From assembly GCA_016709225.1 (NCBI GenBank), contig JADJEE010000001.1, forward strand, positions 930,001-994,000: a DNA stretch of 64,000 nt, written 5' to 3'. Source of the DNA: Deltaproteobacteria bacterium (lineage in GTDB: Bacteria; Myxococcota_A; Polyangia; Nannocystales; Nannocystaceae). Positions 35,394 through 44,412 of this stretch are shown in pieces. The first letter of the stretch is position 1. Every line of letters begins with the position of its first letter. Below the pieces are notes generated by a model. The model worked only from the letters and a program-made list of their open reading frames with translations. It searched no databases and was not told where the DNA came from. Both the position numbers and the translations under genes were made by a program.

Positions 35394-36502
35394 TGGCACG
35401 CCGTGGATCCCTCGCGGTGGTGTTGTCGGTGGTCGCGCTGGCGGTCGCGATCGGCCACGCGTACCTGTGGCGACGACTGGTGCACGACGTCGGTTGGCCA
35501 CCGTCGTGGTCGCGCGCGCTCACGTGGGCCACGATCGGCATCGCGGTCGCGACCCCGCTCGCGGTGCTCGCCGGCCGCGTGGTCGCGCCGCGGTGGTCGC
35601 GGTGGTGGCTGACGCCGACGTACCTCTGGATCGGCACCGCGACGCTGGCGTGCGCGGCGTTGCTGGCGGTCGATCTGCTGCGCGCGGTGCTCGGCGCACC
35701 GACGCCGCGCGCCGGGGCGCTCGCGGTGGTGCTGTTCACGCTCGTGGCCGCCGCGTGGGCGAGCGTCGAGGGCCGCCGCGTCCGGGTCGTGCGCGTCGAG
35801 GTGCCGATCGCACGGCTGCCCCGTGCGCTCGACGGGCTCACGATCGTGCAGCTGTCCGATCTGCACGTGGGGCCGATCCTCGGGCGACGCTTCGTCGAGC
35901 GCGTGGTCGCGACCACGCAGGCGCTCGCCCCCGATGTCGTCGCGATCACCGGCGATCTGGTCGACGCCCCGGTCGCCGAGCTCGACGCCGACGTCGCCGC
36001 GCTCGCGCGGCTGCGGGCGCCGCTCGGTTGCTACTTCGTGACCGGCAACCACGAGTTCCACGTCGACGCCGACGCGTGGTGCGATCACCTCGGCCGGCTC
36101 GGGGTCCGCGTGCTGCGCAACGCACGGGTGACGCTCGCGCGCGGCGGCGCGAGCCTCGAGCTCGCGGGCATCGACGACGACGAGGGCGCGCCGCCGCAGC
36201 TCGCCGCGGTGCTGGCGGGGCGCGATCGCGAGGTGCCGCTGGTGCTGCTCGCCCACCGACCCCACGTGATCCGGGCGGCGGGGCGCGAGGGGGTCGACCT
36301 GCAGCTCTCGGGGCACTCCCACGGCGGGCAGCTGTGGCCGCTGCCGTGGCTGCTGCGCCTCGATCGCCTCGGTCGTGCGGGGCTGCGGCGCTTCGGCGCG
36401 ACGCAGCTCTACGTCAGCTGCGGCACCGGCCACTCGGGCCCGCCCATGCGGCTCGGTGCGCCCGCCGAGATCACGCAGATCGTGCTGCGCGCCCACGGCT
36501 GA
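35393..36502 (+). CDS. membrane-anchored metallophosphoesterase (YaeI-like)
   Basis: The 369-residue protein has four hydrophobic segments in the first 130 residues and a calcineurin-like phosphoesterase domain after that. The metal-binding motifs are complete: QLSDLHVGP, GDLVD, GNHEFH and the two-His SGHSHGGQ. It resembles the YaeI/YkuE branch of membrane phosphodiesterases. The start is taken at 35393 (TGATG coupling); GTG 35384 in the same frame adds three residues. The substrate is unknown. Confidence 0.88.
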   Translation: MARRGSLAVVLSVVALAVAIGHAYLWRRLVHDVGWPPSWSRALTWATIGIAVATPLAVLAGRVVAPRWSRWWLTPTYLWIGTATLACAALLAVDLLRAVLGAPTPRAGALAVVLFTLVAAAWASVEGRRVRVVRVEVPIARLPRALDGLTIVQLSDLHVGPILGRRFVERVVATTQALAPDVVAITGDLVDAPVAELDADVAALARLRAPLGCYFVTGNHEFHVDADAWCDHLGRLGVRVLRNARVTLARGGASLELAGIDDDEGAPPQLAAVLAGRDREVPLVLLAHRPHVIRAAGREGVDLQLSGHSHGGQLWPLPWLLRLDRLGRAGLRRFGATQLYVSCGTGHSGPPMRLGAPAEITQIVLRAHG

Positions 36503-36708
36503 GCGCGCCGGTCGGGGCCGATGCTGCGGGCGCGGCACCGCTCGGGCCCCGCTCGGAATCGCATTGCGGCGCCGCGCTCGTGCGCGCGCCGACGTTCTCG
36601 GCGCAGTGATGCTCGATGCGCCGGGCGGCGCGATGCCCTCGGGCGGCGCGCCTTGCTGGTATTTCCGCGGCCCGGCCGCGGCGGGGTCAGGTGGCGGCCG
36701 GTGGATCG

Positions 36709-37131
36709 ATGGTGCATGCTGGTCGCCGGGTCGTCTGGACCCTGGGGTCGACATTGGCGAGCGAGCTGCAGACCTTGGTCGGTTGGGTGCGTCCCTACGA
36801 GCTCGTGCGCGATGCGGTGGTGGTCGCCGCGCGCAGCCTGGCGTCCAGCGCCAAGGCCGTGCTGTTGTCGAGCGGCGAGGCGTTGCCGCTGCCGCTGCGC
36901 TTCGACGACGGCGCCGATGCCTGCAGCGACGAGCCGACCACGCGACGGATCCTCGTCGAGCCCGATGGTGATCCGCCCGCGGGCGAGAGCGATGGCAACC
37001 TCCGCGTTGTGCTGCTCGCGCAGGACGGCGACGAGCAGGGCCGGCGCACGGTTTGCTGGGACGGTGGGCCCGAGCGCCCGGACGAGCTCATCTCGGCGAT
37101 CCGCGAGCTGGCGGGCCTCGACGCCGCCTGA
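36709..37131 (+). CDS. unknown protein, tandem paralogue 1
   Basis: About 140 residues with no recognised domain. It shares with the next gene the motifs SELQ.L.GWV.PY.L..DAV, AARSLA.S.K..LL.SG.ALP and TTRRILV.P, then a variable acidic stretch, then W..G.ERP..LI.AIRELAGL. The start is uncertain: ATG 36709 gives an N-terminal extension absent from the paralogue, and no Shine-Dalgarno is seen. Cytoplasmic. Function unknown. Confidence 0.6.
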   Translation: MVHAGRRVVWTLGSTLASELQTLVGWVRPYELVRDAVVVAARSLASSAKAVLLSSGEALPLPLRFDDGADACSDEPTTRRILVEPDGDPPAGESDGNLRVVLLAQDGDEQGRRTVCWDGGPERPDELISAIRELAGLDAA

Positions 37132-37298
37132 GGGCGGGCTCGCCGGTGGCACCTCGCCTCGATCGGGCGCGGGTGACCCGTGACGGGCCGCTGCTGGCTC
37201 CACCGACGCCCGCGGGTCCCGCTCGAACGTCGCTCGAGGGCCGGTCGAGAGCCGGTCCCGCCCGCGTGGGGGACTGGCCAGCCCCGCACGATTGCTGC

Positions 37299-37664
37299 AT
37301 GCTCTGTGGCACCTTGTCGAGCGAGCTGCAGTCGCTGCACGGATGGGTCACGCCCTACGCGCTCATGAAGGACGCCGTGATCCTGGCCGCGCGCAGCCTC
37401 GCGGGCAGCGTGAAGCTGGCGCTGCTCAAGAGCGGCCCTGCGTTGCCGATCCGCGTGCGCTTCGGTGAGGACGCCCCGGCCGACGCCGAGGAATCCACCA
37501 CGCGACGGATCCTCGTGCGCCCCGAGGATGACGAGCACGTCAGCGTCGAGCTGCTCGAGCCCGGCACCGACGAAGTCGCGGCGCAGCGATCGATCCCGTG
37601 GGACGACGGTCGCGAGCGGCCGGAGGCGTTGATCCACGCCATCCGCGAGCTCGCCGGGCTCTGA
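37299..37664 (+). CDS. unknown protein, tandem paralogue 2
   Basis: The 121-residue protein starts MLCGTLSSELQSLHGW and aligns over its length with the preceding gene, which is longer at the N-terminus. Conservation is strongest in the central AARSLAGSVKLALLKSGPALP segment and the C-terminal IRELAGL end. A tandem duplication with independent divergence is the simplest reading. No cofactor or catalytic motif is visible. Confidence 0.6.
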   Translation: MLCGTLSSELQSLHGWVTPYALMKDAVILAARSLAGSVKLALLKSGPALPIRVRFGEDAPADAEESTTRRILVRPEDDEHVSVELLEPGTDEVAAQRSIPWDDGRERPEALIHAIRELAGL

Positions 37665-37848
37665 CGGCGCGCGGCGGACCGCCGCAGGCGATCGAAGACG
37701 TCGCAGGCGCGTGCGCGTGGACTCGCGCCATCGATCATCCCTTGGGTCGCCGTCGCGGCCACGTGGGCGTGGTACCCGTGCGCGATCGTGGGATAGGATT
37801 GCTGGTGCGGAGCGACGCGAGGATCGCGTGGCGGAGGAGGCCCGAAGC

Positions 37849-38874
37849 ATGAGCACGTCGGAGGCAAAGGCGACTGCCAAGGTGCGTCCGTCGCGGGACG
37901 CCTCGCCGAGAGATCCGGTCGAGTACGTGTGGGCGTTTCGGCGAAGTCGAACTTGGCTTGCCGACGTCGGGGTTGCTCGGTTGCGCGGTTTCGAGGGCGA
38001 GGGGAGGGCGGTGGGTTTCGGCAGGTCTGCCGCCGGCGAGCCCATGGTCTTGCGGTATCGAGCGGACGCGCGGATCGATGTGCAAGAACCACTGCGCGAT
38101 CGTTCTGAGACCATCGTGGATCTGCCGGAATGCCTCGGCTGGGGTGAACGTGTCGTGTCCTTCGCGACCGTGCTTCGGTGGCGACCGCAGAGCGGTGAAG
38201 TGGCGCTCGAGGTGTTCGACGACAACCGACGCGGCGAGGTGGTGTTGATCGAGCCTGGCCGAGGGGTCGTGGCGCGGTTCGAGCTGCCCGAGAGCCACAC
38301 CGTGCTCGACTATTCGTATGAGACAGGGTTGATCGCGTTGAACGACCGTCGTGATTCACGACCGGTCCTGACCGAGATGGATGGGACCGTTCGAGCTCGC
38401 TCGCGACTTCGATGCGAGCACCTTCCGAGGCACGCCTTCTCTCCGAGCGGGGCTCTGATGATCTTCGAACTCGGCACCTGGGCATGCGTGTGGCGTTGGG
38501 CTGACGACCAGATGGTTTGGTCGGAGGACACCGTCCATGGTGCGGTCGGCTGGGGGCCGAGCGAGGTGCTGGCGTACGTTCGCGACGGGTATGCCGCCAT
38601 GACCTGGGACCCGCAGTCGGACGAGCGGTCCACGCTGCTCGAGCTTCGGTCCATGCGAAGTGATCGCGCCAAGGCGCTGAGCCTCTGGCCGCCGACGGCT
38701 TCGGTGGACGGTCAGCAGATGCTGTTCTCGATGATGCCCTTCCGGCCGCTCGAGATGCCGGATCGGCCGCCCCAGGTGGTGGGCTTCCCGATGCTGGCGG
38801 CGATCGATCTCGCCCACGACGAACTCGCGCTCGTCACCGATGATCTCGGCAACTTGCTGGGATACTCGTACTGA
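37849..38874 (+). CDS. beta-propeller-like protein
   Basis: The 341-residue protein has repeating four-strand blades of the type 'hydrophobic-SPSG-ALMIFELGTWACVWRW' and no signal peptide, so a cytoplasmic WD40/YncE-like propeller is likely. A strong GGAGGAGG precedes the ATG at 37849. Third positions contain more A/T than in the housekeeping genes (for example codons TTG, CGA and GAA), which suggests horizontal acquisition or weak expression. It stands immediately upstream of the Rhs gene, 12 bp apart, and a decayed relative may lie at 41 kb. Propellers also occur in some MoxR-vWA systems, but the link here is speculative. Confidence 0.65.
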   Translation: MSTSEAKATAKVRPSRDASPRDPVEYVWAFRRSRTWLADVGVARLRGFEGEGRAVGFGRSAAGEPMVLRYRADARIDVQEPLRDRSETIVDLPECLGWGERVVSFATVLRWRPQSGEVALEVFDDNRRGEVVLIEPGRGVVARFELPESHTVLDYSYETGLIALNDRRDSRPVLTEMDGTVRARSRLRCEHLPRHAFSPSGALMIFELGTWACVWRWADDQMVWSEDTVHGAVGWGPSEVLAYVRDGYAAMTWDPQSDERSTLLELRSMRSDRAKALSLWPPTASVDGQQMLFSMMPFRPLEMPDRPPQVVGFPMLAAIDLAHDELALVTDDLGNLLGYSY

Positions 38875-38886
38875 GGAGGATGCGGC

Positions 38887-40356
38887 GTGAGCGTTGCGTT
38901 CGGCTACGACGGCGACGGGCTGCTGACGAGCGCGGGCGACGAGTCGCTGGTGCACGCGGGGAGCTCGGGCCTGCTGACGAGCGCGGCGGTCGGCGAGGTC
39001 GACGTGGCGTGGACGTACGACGCGTTGGGGTCGGTCGCGACCGCGGTGACGCGCTACGACGGTGACGAGGTCGCGAGCTTTGCGTACGAGCTCGACGAGC
39101 TCGGGCGGATCGTGACGGTGACCGAGACTGTGGATGGCGATGCACGGGTGACCGCGTACGCGTACGACGAGGCCGGGCGGCTGTCGTCGGTGGACGTCGA
39201 CGCTGCGAACGTGGCGTCGTACGAGTACGACGGGAACGGCAACCGCATCGAGATCACGACGGTGGTCGGTGGGACGCCGACGGTGGCGTCGGCGAGCATC
39301 GACGCGCAGGACCGGCTGGTCGTGCAGGGCGACGTGGAGTTCGAGTACGCGGTGACGGGTGAGCTGCTCTCGCGCAGCGAGGATGTGCTGGGGCTTGTCG
39401 CGGTGACGCAGTACGAGCACGACGCGTTCGGACAGCTGGTGGCGGTGGAGCTGCCGGATGCGACGCTGGTCGAGTACGAGCTGGACGCGCGAGGGCGACG
39501 CGTGTCGCGGTCGGTCGACGGCGTGTTGCAGCAGCAGTGGCTGTACCGCAGCCAGCTGCAGGTCGTGGCGGAGCTGGACGGAGCGGGCGACGAGGTGTCG
39601 CGGTTCGTGTACGGCAGCCACGGCCACGTGCCGGACCTGGTGCTGCGTGACGGCAGCACGTACCGGCTGGTGGTCGATCACGTCGGCAGCGTGCGGCTGG
39701 TGGTGGACGTGGCGACCGGGGCGATCGCGCAGCGGCTGGACTATGCCGGTCCTGGGGGCCCGTGGGGCGAGGTGCTGCTCGACACGAACCCCGGGTTCCA
39801 GCCGTTCGGGTTCGCCGGCGGGCTGTACGACGCGGCGACGGGGTTGGTGCACTTCGGCGCGCGCGAGTACGACCCGAGCATCGGGCGGTGGATCTCGAAG
39901 GACCCGGTGGGGTTCGATGGGGGGACGAATCACTTCGCGTACTGCGAAGGGGATCCGGTGAACCTGGTGGATCCGAATGGGGAGAACCCGATCGGCGCGG
40001 CAGCTGCCGCGTGCGCAGCCAGTGCCTGGTGCGCGTCCCTGGTCGCGACAGGCGCGAGCTTGTTGTACGCGCAAGCGGTGTGCTTCGCGTCGGGGGCCTG
40101 CAAGCTTCCGCCGTTTCCGCGGTTCGACTTTGATCTTCGGCTGCCGGAGAGCTGCCGCCCGATCGCGGACAAGCTGCGTGATCGAGTGAGTCGAGTGTCG
40201 CCGTACCGGGAACCAGCGGAGCGGCCGGAACGCGAATGCTGGGTGAACTCGGACATTCCGAGTTGGGAGGCATGGGATTCCGAGCGGCAGAAGATCATCG
40301 AGTATTGCTCCTACAAATGCAATGATGGCCATGCCTACGCCGGATTATGTCCATGA
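38887..40356 (+). CDS. headless Rhs/YD-repeat core with variable C-terminal tip
   Basis: The 489-residue protein starts at a GTG directly inside YD-repeat sequence (FGYDGDGLLTSAGD, AYAYDEAGRLSSV, YEYDGNGNRIE). It has no signal peptide, PAAR or N-terminal beta-cage region, so it is far shorter than full Rhs proteins (usually over 1300 residues). The Rhs-associated core is intact: YRLVVDHVGSVRLVVD, then LVHFGAREYDPSIGRW...DPVGFDGG, then the DPNGENPIG junction. After that a novel tip of about 115 residues includes a hydrophobic Ala/Cys segment, a charged middle and a Cys cluster (CSYKCNDGHAYAGLC). Tips of this kind are toxins in polymorphic systems. Whether this tip is toxic is unknown. The stop overlaps the next gene (ATGA). 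Confidence 0.85.
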   Translation: MSVAFGYDGDGLLTSAGDESLVHAGSSGLLTSAAVGEVDVAWTYDALGSVATAVTRYDGDEVASFAYELDELGRIVTVTETVDGDARVTAYAYDEAGRLSSVDVDAANVASYEYDGNGNRIEITTVVGGTPTVASASIDAQDRLVVQGDVEFEYAVTGELLSRSEDVLGLVAVTQYEHDAFGQLVAVELPDATLVEYELDARGRRVSRSVDGVLQQQWLYRSQLQVVAELDGAGDEVSRFVYGSHGHVPDLVLRDGSTYRLVVDHVGSVRLVVDVATGAIAQRLDYAGPGGPWGEVLLDTNPGFQPFGFAGGLYDAATGLVHFGAREYDPSIGRWISKDPVGFDGGTNHFAYCEGDPVNLVDPNGENPIGAAAAACAASAWCASLVATGASLLYAQAVCFASGACKLPPFPRFDFDLRLPESCRPIADKLRDRVSRVSPYREPAERPERECWVNSDIPSWEAWDSERQKIIEYCSYKCNDGHAYAGLCP

Positions 40357-41057
40357 GACGACCACCTGGTTGGGCCGTCATGGTCTCGATCTTCTGCCGC
40401 CCCAGGGCGGCGGCCGGCAGTTCCGCGAGGTTGTTCGTCCCCGAGCTCCCCAGCAAGATGTGGGACGCGCCGTCGCCGAGCTCGAGACCAACCGACGCTC
40501 CCGATCCAGCGGTGGAAACCACCCTCGCGCGGGCGCTGCTCCACTATCTGCGAGATGAGTTCGACGAGGCACTCGAGATGCTCGGTCGCCTCGATGCCGC
40601 GGTGGCGGGTGGTACGATACCGCCGATGCTCGTGGGGCGCTGCCGGGGGGAGGTTCTCTTGGTCGCGGGGCGAGCCCGGGCTTCGGCGGGATGTCTGCAG
40701 GCGGCCGAGAGCACGCTGTCGCGCTGTTGGCTCGCACGCGCGTATGTGGAGAGTGGTGAGGTCGCGGCCGCCGACGAGGTCTTCGCGAAGCTCGACGAGG
40801 GCGCGTCGCGGGACGAGTTGAACTTGCTGCAATATGCGTGGCACTCCGCGTTTGCGGGTGACTTCGAGCGCTGCGAGCGGCTGTTCGAGCAGCTGCTCAG
40901 GGATCGAAGGCTGGTTCGCCACACGCCGTACGAGCACTGGCGCGGCTATGCCATGACCGCGACGGGCCTCGCCGTCGACGGTGTAGGGGCGGAGCGTGCA
41001 GTAGGCTGGACGGCCGGATTGCTCGACCGCTTGAGAGCAAAGGCGACGGCGGGATGA
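40353..41057 (+). CDS. TPR-like protein downstream of Rhs, paralogue 1
   Basis: The 234-residue protein starts MRRPPGWAVMVSIF. This matches the MKRPP...IFRHPR start of the gene at 43536, so the ATG at 40353 is preferred over 40347. Paired helices such as EFDEALEMLGRLDA, EVLLVAGRARASAGCLQAAE and GDFERCERLFEQLL are TPR-like. Position right after the Rhs tip, with ATGA overlap, is where an immunity gene would be expected. No known immunity family is recognised. Confidence 0.65.
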   Translation: MRRPPGWAVMVSIFCRPRAAAGSSARLFVPELPSKMWDAPSPSSRPTDAPDPAVETTLARALLHYLRDEFDEALEMLGRLDAAVAGGTIPPMLVGRCRGEVLLVAGRARASAGCLQAAESTLSRCWLARAYVESGEVAAADEVFAKLDEGASRDELNLLQYAWHSAFAGDFERCERLFEQLLRDRRLVRHTPYEHWRGYAMTATGLAVDGVGAERAVGWTAGLLDRLRAKATAG

Positions 41058-41763
41058 CGCCGCAGACCTCCGCCCCGTACTGTGCGACGTCTCGAGCGGT
41101 GTCCCGAGGAACTCGAATGAACGGCGGCGACGGGGTGGTTGCAGGAGCACCGCGGCGTGTGTGGGACTTCACGGCGATCGGCGAACGCCTTTTGGATCTG
41201 CGAGAGCCTGCCCGATCATTCGATGCAGCTGTGGTGCTACGAGCTGAAGCGAGCATCCGTACGCCCCGTGGCGATCTTGCGTTCGGGCGCGCACGTGACC
41301 GCGAGCGTCACCGGTGAGCTCGTCGCATGCAGCGGAGGCCATCACGTGCGGTTTGCGAGCGATGGCTCGATCCTCGCGCAGATCGCCGGAGAAGCGATGG
41401 CGTCGGTGTCCCCGGACGGTCGCATGACCGCAGCATTGTCCGACGCCGGGACCCTGGTGCTGCGGGAACATCCAGATCCGGCGAGCTCAGAACTCCGCCT
41501 GGTCGTACGAGTGCCGGGCGAGCTGAGCGAGGTTCCCGGCTTGTGGCAGACACCTGCGTGGTCGCAGGACTCTCGGCTTCTCGCTGTGACGCTGCAACGG
41601 CGGCGCGACGTGGTTGGCTGCCTGGTTGACGTCGAGCGCGGCCACGTCTGCGCTGCCCCGCGCGCATTCTGGCGCTACCCGGCGTGGGAACCGCTGGGTG
41701 GCGTCGATCGAGGTGGCGCGTGACGGGACGGGGACGACGCGCTTTCGCATCGCGCGGAGACCC
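41054..41763 (+). pseudogene. probable frameshifted beta-propeller-like gene
   Basis: Coding character switches frame twice. From 41054 (ATGA overlap with the previous gene) to about 41215 the frame starting MTPQTSAPYC looks coding (RVWDFTAIGERLLDLREP). Then the frame through ATG 41223 takes over (MQLWCYELKRASVRPVAILR ... SPDGRMTAALSDAGTLVL), which reads like propeller blades. Near 41690 a third frame (RWVASIEVARDGTGTTRFRI) becomes better. The three pieces read as one protein if two single-base shifts are allowed. Either this is a decayed relative of the propeller at 37849, or the sequence has errors here. Confidence 0.45.
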
Positions 41764-41764
41764 G

Positions 41765-43177
41765 ATGACGTCGCCGAAACGCCGACCTCGATCGCGGGCA
41801 GCCTCGCCGCAACTCGTGGCGTGGTTCGTCGAGATGGTGCCGCTCCACGGAGCGCTGGAACAGTACGCGAGCTCCAGGGCTGAGATCGGGCGGGGACCGG
41901 GACGCCGTGCCGAGGGCGCGGATGAACGCGATGCGCGGCGCATCGAGGCGGCCCTCCAGCGAGGTCTCGCCGAGATGAGCAAGGGCCGACGCGATGCCGC
42001 GCTTCGCTGGTACCGACGCGCCGAGGCGCTATGCCGCACGAGCGGCACGCCTGCGCAGCTCGCAGAGATCCTCGAGTACATCGCTGCCGTCAGGCTTTCG
42101 CGCGAGCCGTTGTCGGCCGAGGCCGAGTTGCTGGCGGCCAAGGCGGCGTGGGATTCGTGCCCGGCCAGGACGCGCAAGCCGCTTTATCACGCAGCGCTGG
42201 GCTGGCTTCTGCTCCGCGAAGGGCGGTGGCGGTCGAGCGGAGCAACCTTCCGGGCGGGCTGCGAGATCCTCTCGGGGGCCGCTGGGTTCGGCTTGATGGC
42301 GCAGACGTGCCGGCTGGGCGCCGCGGTCAGCCAGTTGGCGCTCGGCGACGACGAACGCGTGCTCGAGACGCTGTGTCGCTCCGAGCATTCGGCTCGTCCG
42401 GAACACGATCCCGCACAATGGTGCGCGGCGAGTTGCGCCCGCGCCCAGGCGCTCATCGGCCTCGGCCGACCCCACGAGGCCCGTGCTGTCAGGGCATCGA
42501 TCCTCCGGCGTGCTCGCGCGGATCCCAGCGTGCGACTCGAGCTGCTGCAGACCCTGGCCTGCGAAGCGGTGGTCGAGGGCTCGCGCCGCCGCGCCAACAC
42601 CCTCATTCGCGAGGGCCTGGCGTCGGCGCTTGCAGCCGCGACGGGAGGCGGCCCGAGAAACGCACTCGACTTCATGGTTGCGGTCGCAGCGGCCGCGCAG
42701 GGCTCGGTCCGAGCAGGCGAGGCGCGTCGATGGCTCAGCCTTGCCGAGTCGGCACTGCCGAGGATCCTGCGATTCGAGGTCCTCTGTGCACGCGCCTCGC
42801 TCGCGGCCGCCGCGAGTGACGACGACGAGGTCGTGCGGATCGGCTGCCGCGTCGCAGAGCTGCCGGTCCCCGAAGTCGCTCGCTTCGATGCGGCGAGGAT
42901 CTTCGGATTGGCAGGGAACGCAGAGCTCGCCCGCCGGCGCGCGACCGCGGCGGAGCGCTTCTTCGAGCGATGCCGCGAGAACTTTGCAGCGCTCGGATAC
43001 CCGAACGGGGTCGGCGACGCCTGGCAGGGACTCGCCGCCGCCGCACACTTGGAAGGCAACGCGACGCGCGAGCGGGCGTGCCTCGAGCAGGCGCTGGCGG
43101 TGTATGCCGAGCGCGACCCACGGAGGACGGCGCTGGCTCGACGGCTCCGCGCGCGCAGGCGCCCAAGCGGTGGCTGA
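41765..43177 (+). CDS. TPR-repeat protein
   Basis: The 470-residue protein is almost entirely paired helices (AALRWYRRAEALCRTSG, AALGWLLLREGRWRSSGA, AAERFFERCRENFAALGY), typical of TPR scaffolds such as MalT or AfsR C-termini. No DNA-binding or ATPase part is present. The N-terminal 60 residues are basic. A GGAGA precedes the ATG at 41765. It is flanked by two paralogous TPR-like genes, so the whole group may form one complex. Function unknown. Confidence 0.7.
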   Translation: MTSPKRRPRSRAASPQLVAWFVEMVPLHGALEQYASSRAEIGRGPGRRAEGADERDARRIEAALQRGLAEMSKGRRDAALRWYRRAEALCRTSGTPAQLAEILEYIAAVRLSREPLSAEAELLAAKAAWDSCPARTRKPLYHAALGWLLLREGRWRSSGATFRAGCEILSGAAGFGLMAQTCRLGAAVSQLALGDDERVLETLCRSEHSARPEHDPAQWCAASCARAQALIGLGRPHEARAVRASILRRARADPSVRLELLQTLACEAVVEGSRRRANTLIREGLASALAAATGGGPRNALDFMVAVAAAAQGSVRAGEARRWLSLAESALPRILRFEVLCARASLAAAASDDDEVVRIGCRVAELPVPEVARFDAARIFGLAGNAELARRRATAAERFFERCRENFAALGYPNGVGDAWQGLAAAAHLEGNATRERACLEQALAVYAERDPRRTALARRLRARRRPSGG

Positions 43178-43535
43178 GGCGACCTGCGAGTCCTGGCCGG
43201 CGGCGGTGACCGGACGAACGCGACGGTGGGTCGCTCGAGCGGAGGTTCGGCGTGGCCGGGCTCATCGACAGCGGCGCGATCGCGGTTGCGCGAGCCGGGG
43301 CACCGGACGGCTCCCGTGTCGGGCAGGGGCCGCAGCGAGTCGGCGTGCTAACCTGGTCGCAGGATGGTCCGCTCGTGCTGAGCGAAGCGAGGAGCGCGTC
43401 GGGGTCGGAGCGTGACGTACGCGTGCTGCGAATGCGTGTTCGGAGAGCACGCCCACAGGCGGGGCGGCGTAGCTGCCGAGGCCGTGCGGGTATGCAACGT
43501 CGCAACGTCACAACCCGCGCGGAGGCGCGTGTCCG
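43178..43535. other. intergenic region with an orphan -10/ATG
   Basis: The 358 bp hold no credible gene. TAACCT (43349-43354) is followed 9 bp later by an ATG (43364) that meets a stop after five codons. This is the layout of leaderless genes elsewhere in the window, so it may be the relic of a lost gene or the promoter of the next one. Confidence 0.3.
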
Positions 43536-44270
43536 ATGAAGCGACCCCCGACCGATGCGACGTTGATCCGGATCTTCCGACATCCGCGAACCAGCGAGGC
43601 GCTCGGCCTGCATCGTTGGATCACCGAGCTGCCCGAACGCTTCTGGGCGCATGTCGACGCTCCGCGCTCCAAACTCCCACCCCGCGAGATCGATGCCGAT
43701 CTGGAGCGGGCCATCGCCCGCGCCGCAGTCGCACTCGCCCAGGAGCGCTACCTCGACGCGCTGGCACTGCTCGACGATCTCGATGCCGGAGTCGGTCCGA
43801 CGCAGATCCACCCGGTGGAGCTGGCATGGAGTCGCGCGGAGGTGCTGATGGCGAGCGGCCGGCCTGCGGACGCGGTCGCTGCGCTCGACGGCAGTCGCGG
43901 CGTGCTGCCGCGCTGCTGGCTGGCGACTGCACAGGCGGAGGCGGGCAAGATCGACTGCTCCGATGTGACCTGGGCGGAGCTCGAGCTCGAGCTCGTGGAG
44001 GAGACCGACACGTCGAACATCTGGCGCTTGCAGGTCGCCTGGTTCGCGGCGTTCGTCGGTGACTTCGATCGTGCCGATCGGATGTTCGACCAGGTGATGC
44101 AGTCGCCCGTGGCGTCGCGGATGGCGACCGCACCCAATGGCGATTTGGTCGGCCTCGCGCGGAGCGCTGCCTGGCTGGCGCGTGAGGGCCCGATGCCCGA
44201 GGCGGGCCGCTCGTGGGGCGCCGAGCTCGAGCGTCGATGTCGTGCACAGCGGGCATTGCGTTCCCTGTGA
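43536..44270 (+). CDS. TPR-like protein, paralogue 2
   Basis: The 244-residue protein aligns with the gene at 40353 from the first residues (MKRPPTDATLIRIFRHPR) through the helix pairs RYLDALALLDDLDAG, EVLMASGRPADAVAAL, PRCWLATAQAEAGKID and GDFDRADRMFDQVM. GGAGG about 10 bp upstream of the ATG is a good ribosome-binding site. Its third positions are closer to the genome norm than those of its paralogue. No enzymatic motif is visible. Confidence 0.7.
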   Translation: MKRPPTDATLIRIFRHPRTSEALGLHRWITELPERFWAHVDAPRSKLPPREIDADLERAIARAAVALAQERYLDALALLDDLDAGVGPTQIHPVELAWSRAEVLMASGRPADAVAALDGSRGVLPRCWLATAQAEAGKIDCSDVTWAELELELVEETDTSNIWRLQVAWFAAFVGDFDRADRMFDQVMQSPVASRMATAPNGDLVGLARSAAWLAREGPMPEAGRSWGAELERRCRAQRALRSL

Positions 44271-44412
44271 CCGTCGCGATGAGCGATCTGCATCGAGCGC
44301 AAGACATCGATGCGAGTCAACCTTGGAGCCGTCCGCAGATCCTGCTTCGATCCACGCGTTGGTTGCAAAAGCGTGGGGCCGCGCGAGCTGCCCAGCCTGG
44401 GTATCGTTGGCC

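Noticed and set aside
38887..40356. Rhs gene considered as a complete type VI or ABC-toxin effector
   Set aside because: It lacks signal, PAAR and the beta-cage N-terminus, and no secretion genes are present in the window.
43252..43539. Plus-strand frame in the 43.2-43.5 kb gap considered as a gene
   Set aside because: It overlaps the next ATG, is Arg-rich, lacks a ribosome-binding site and shows no family motif.
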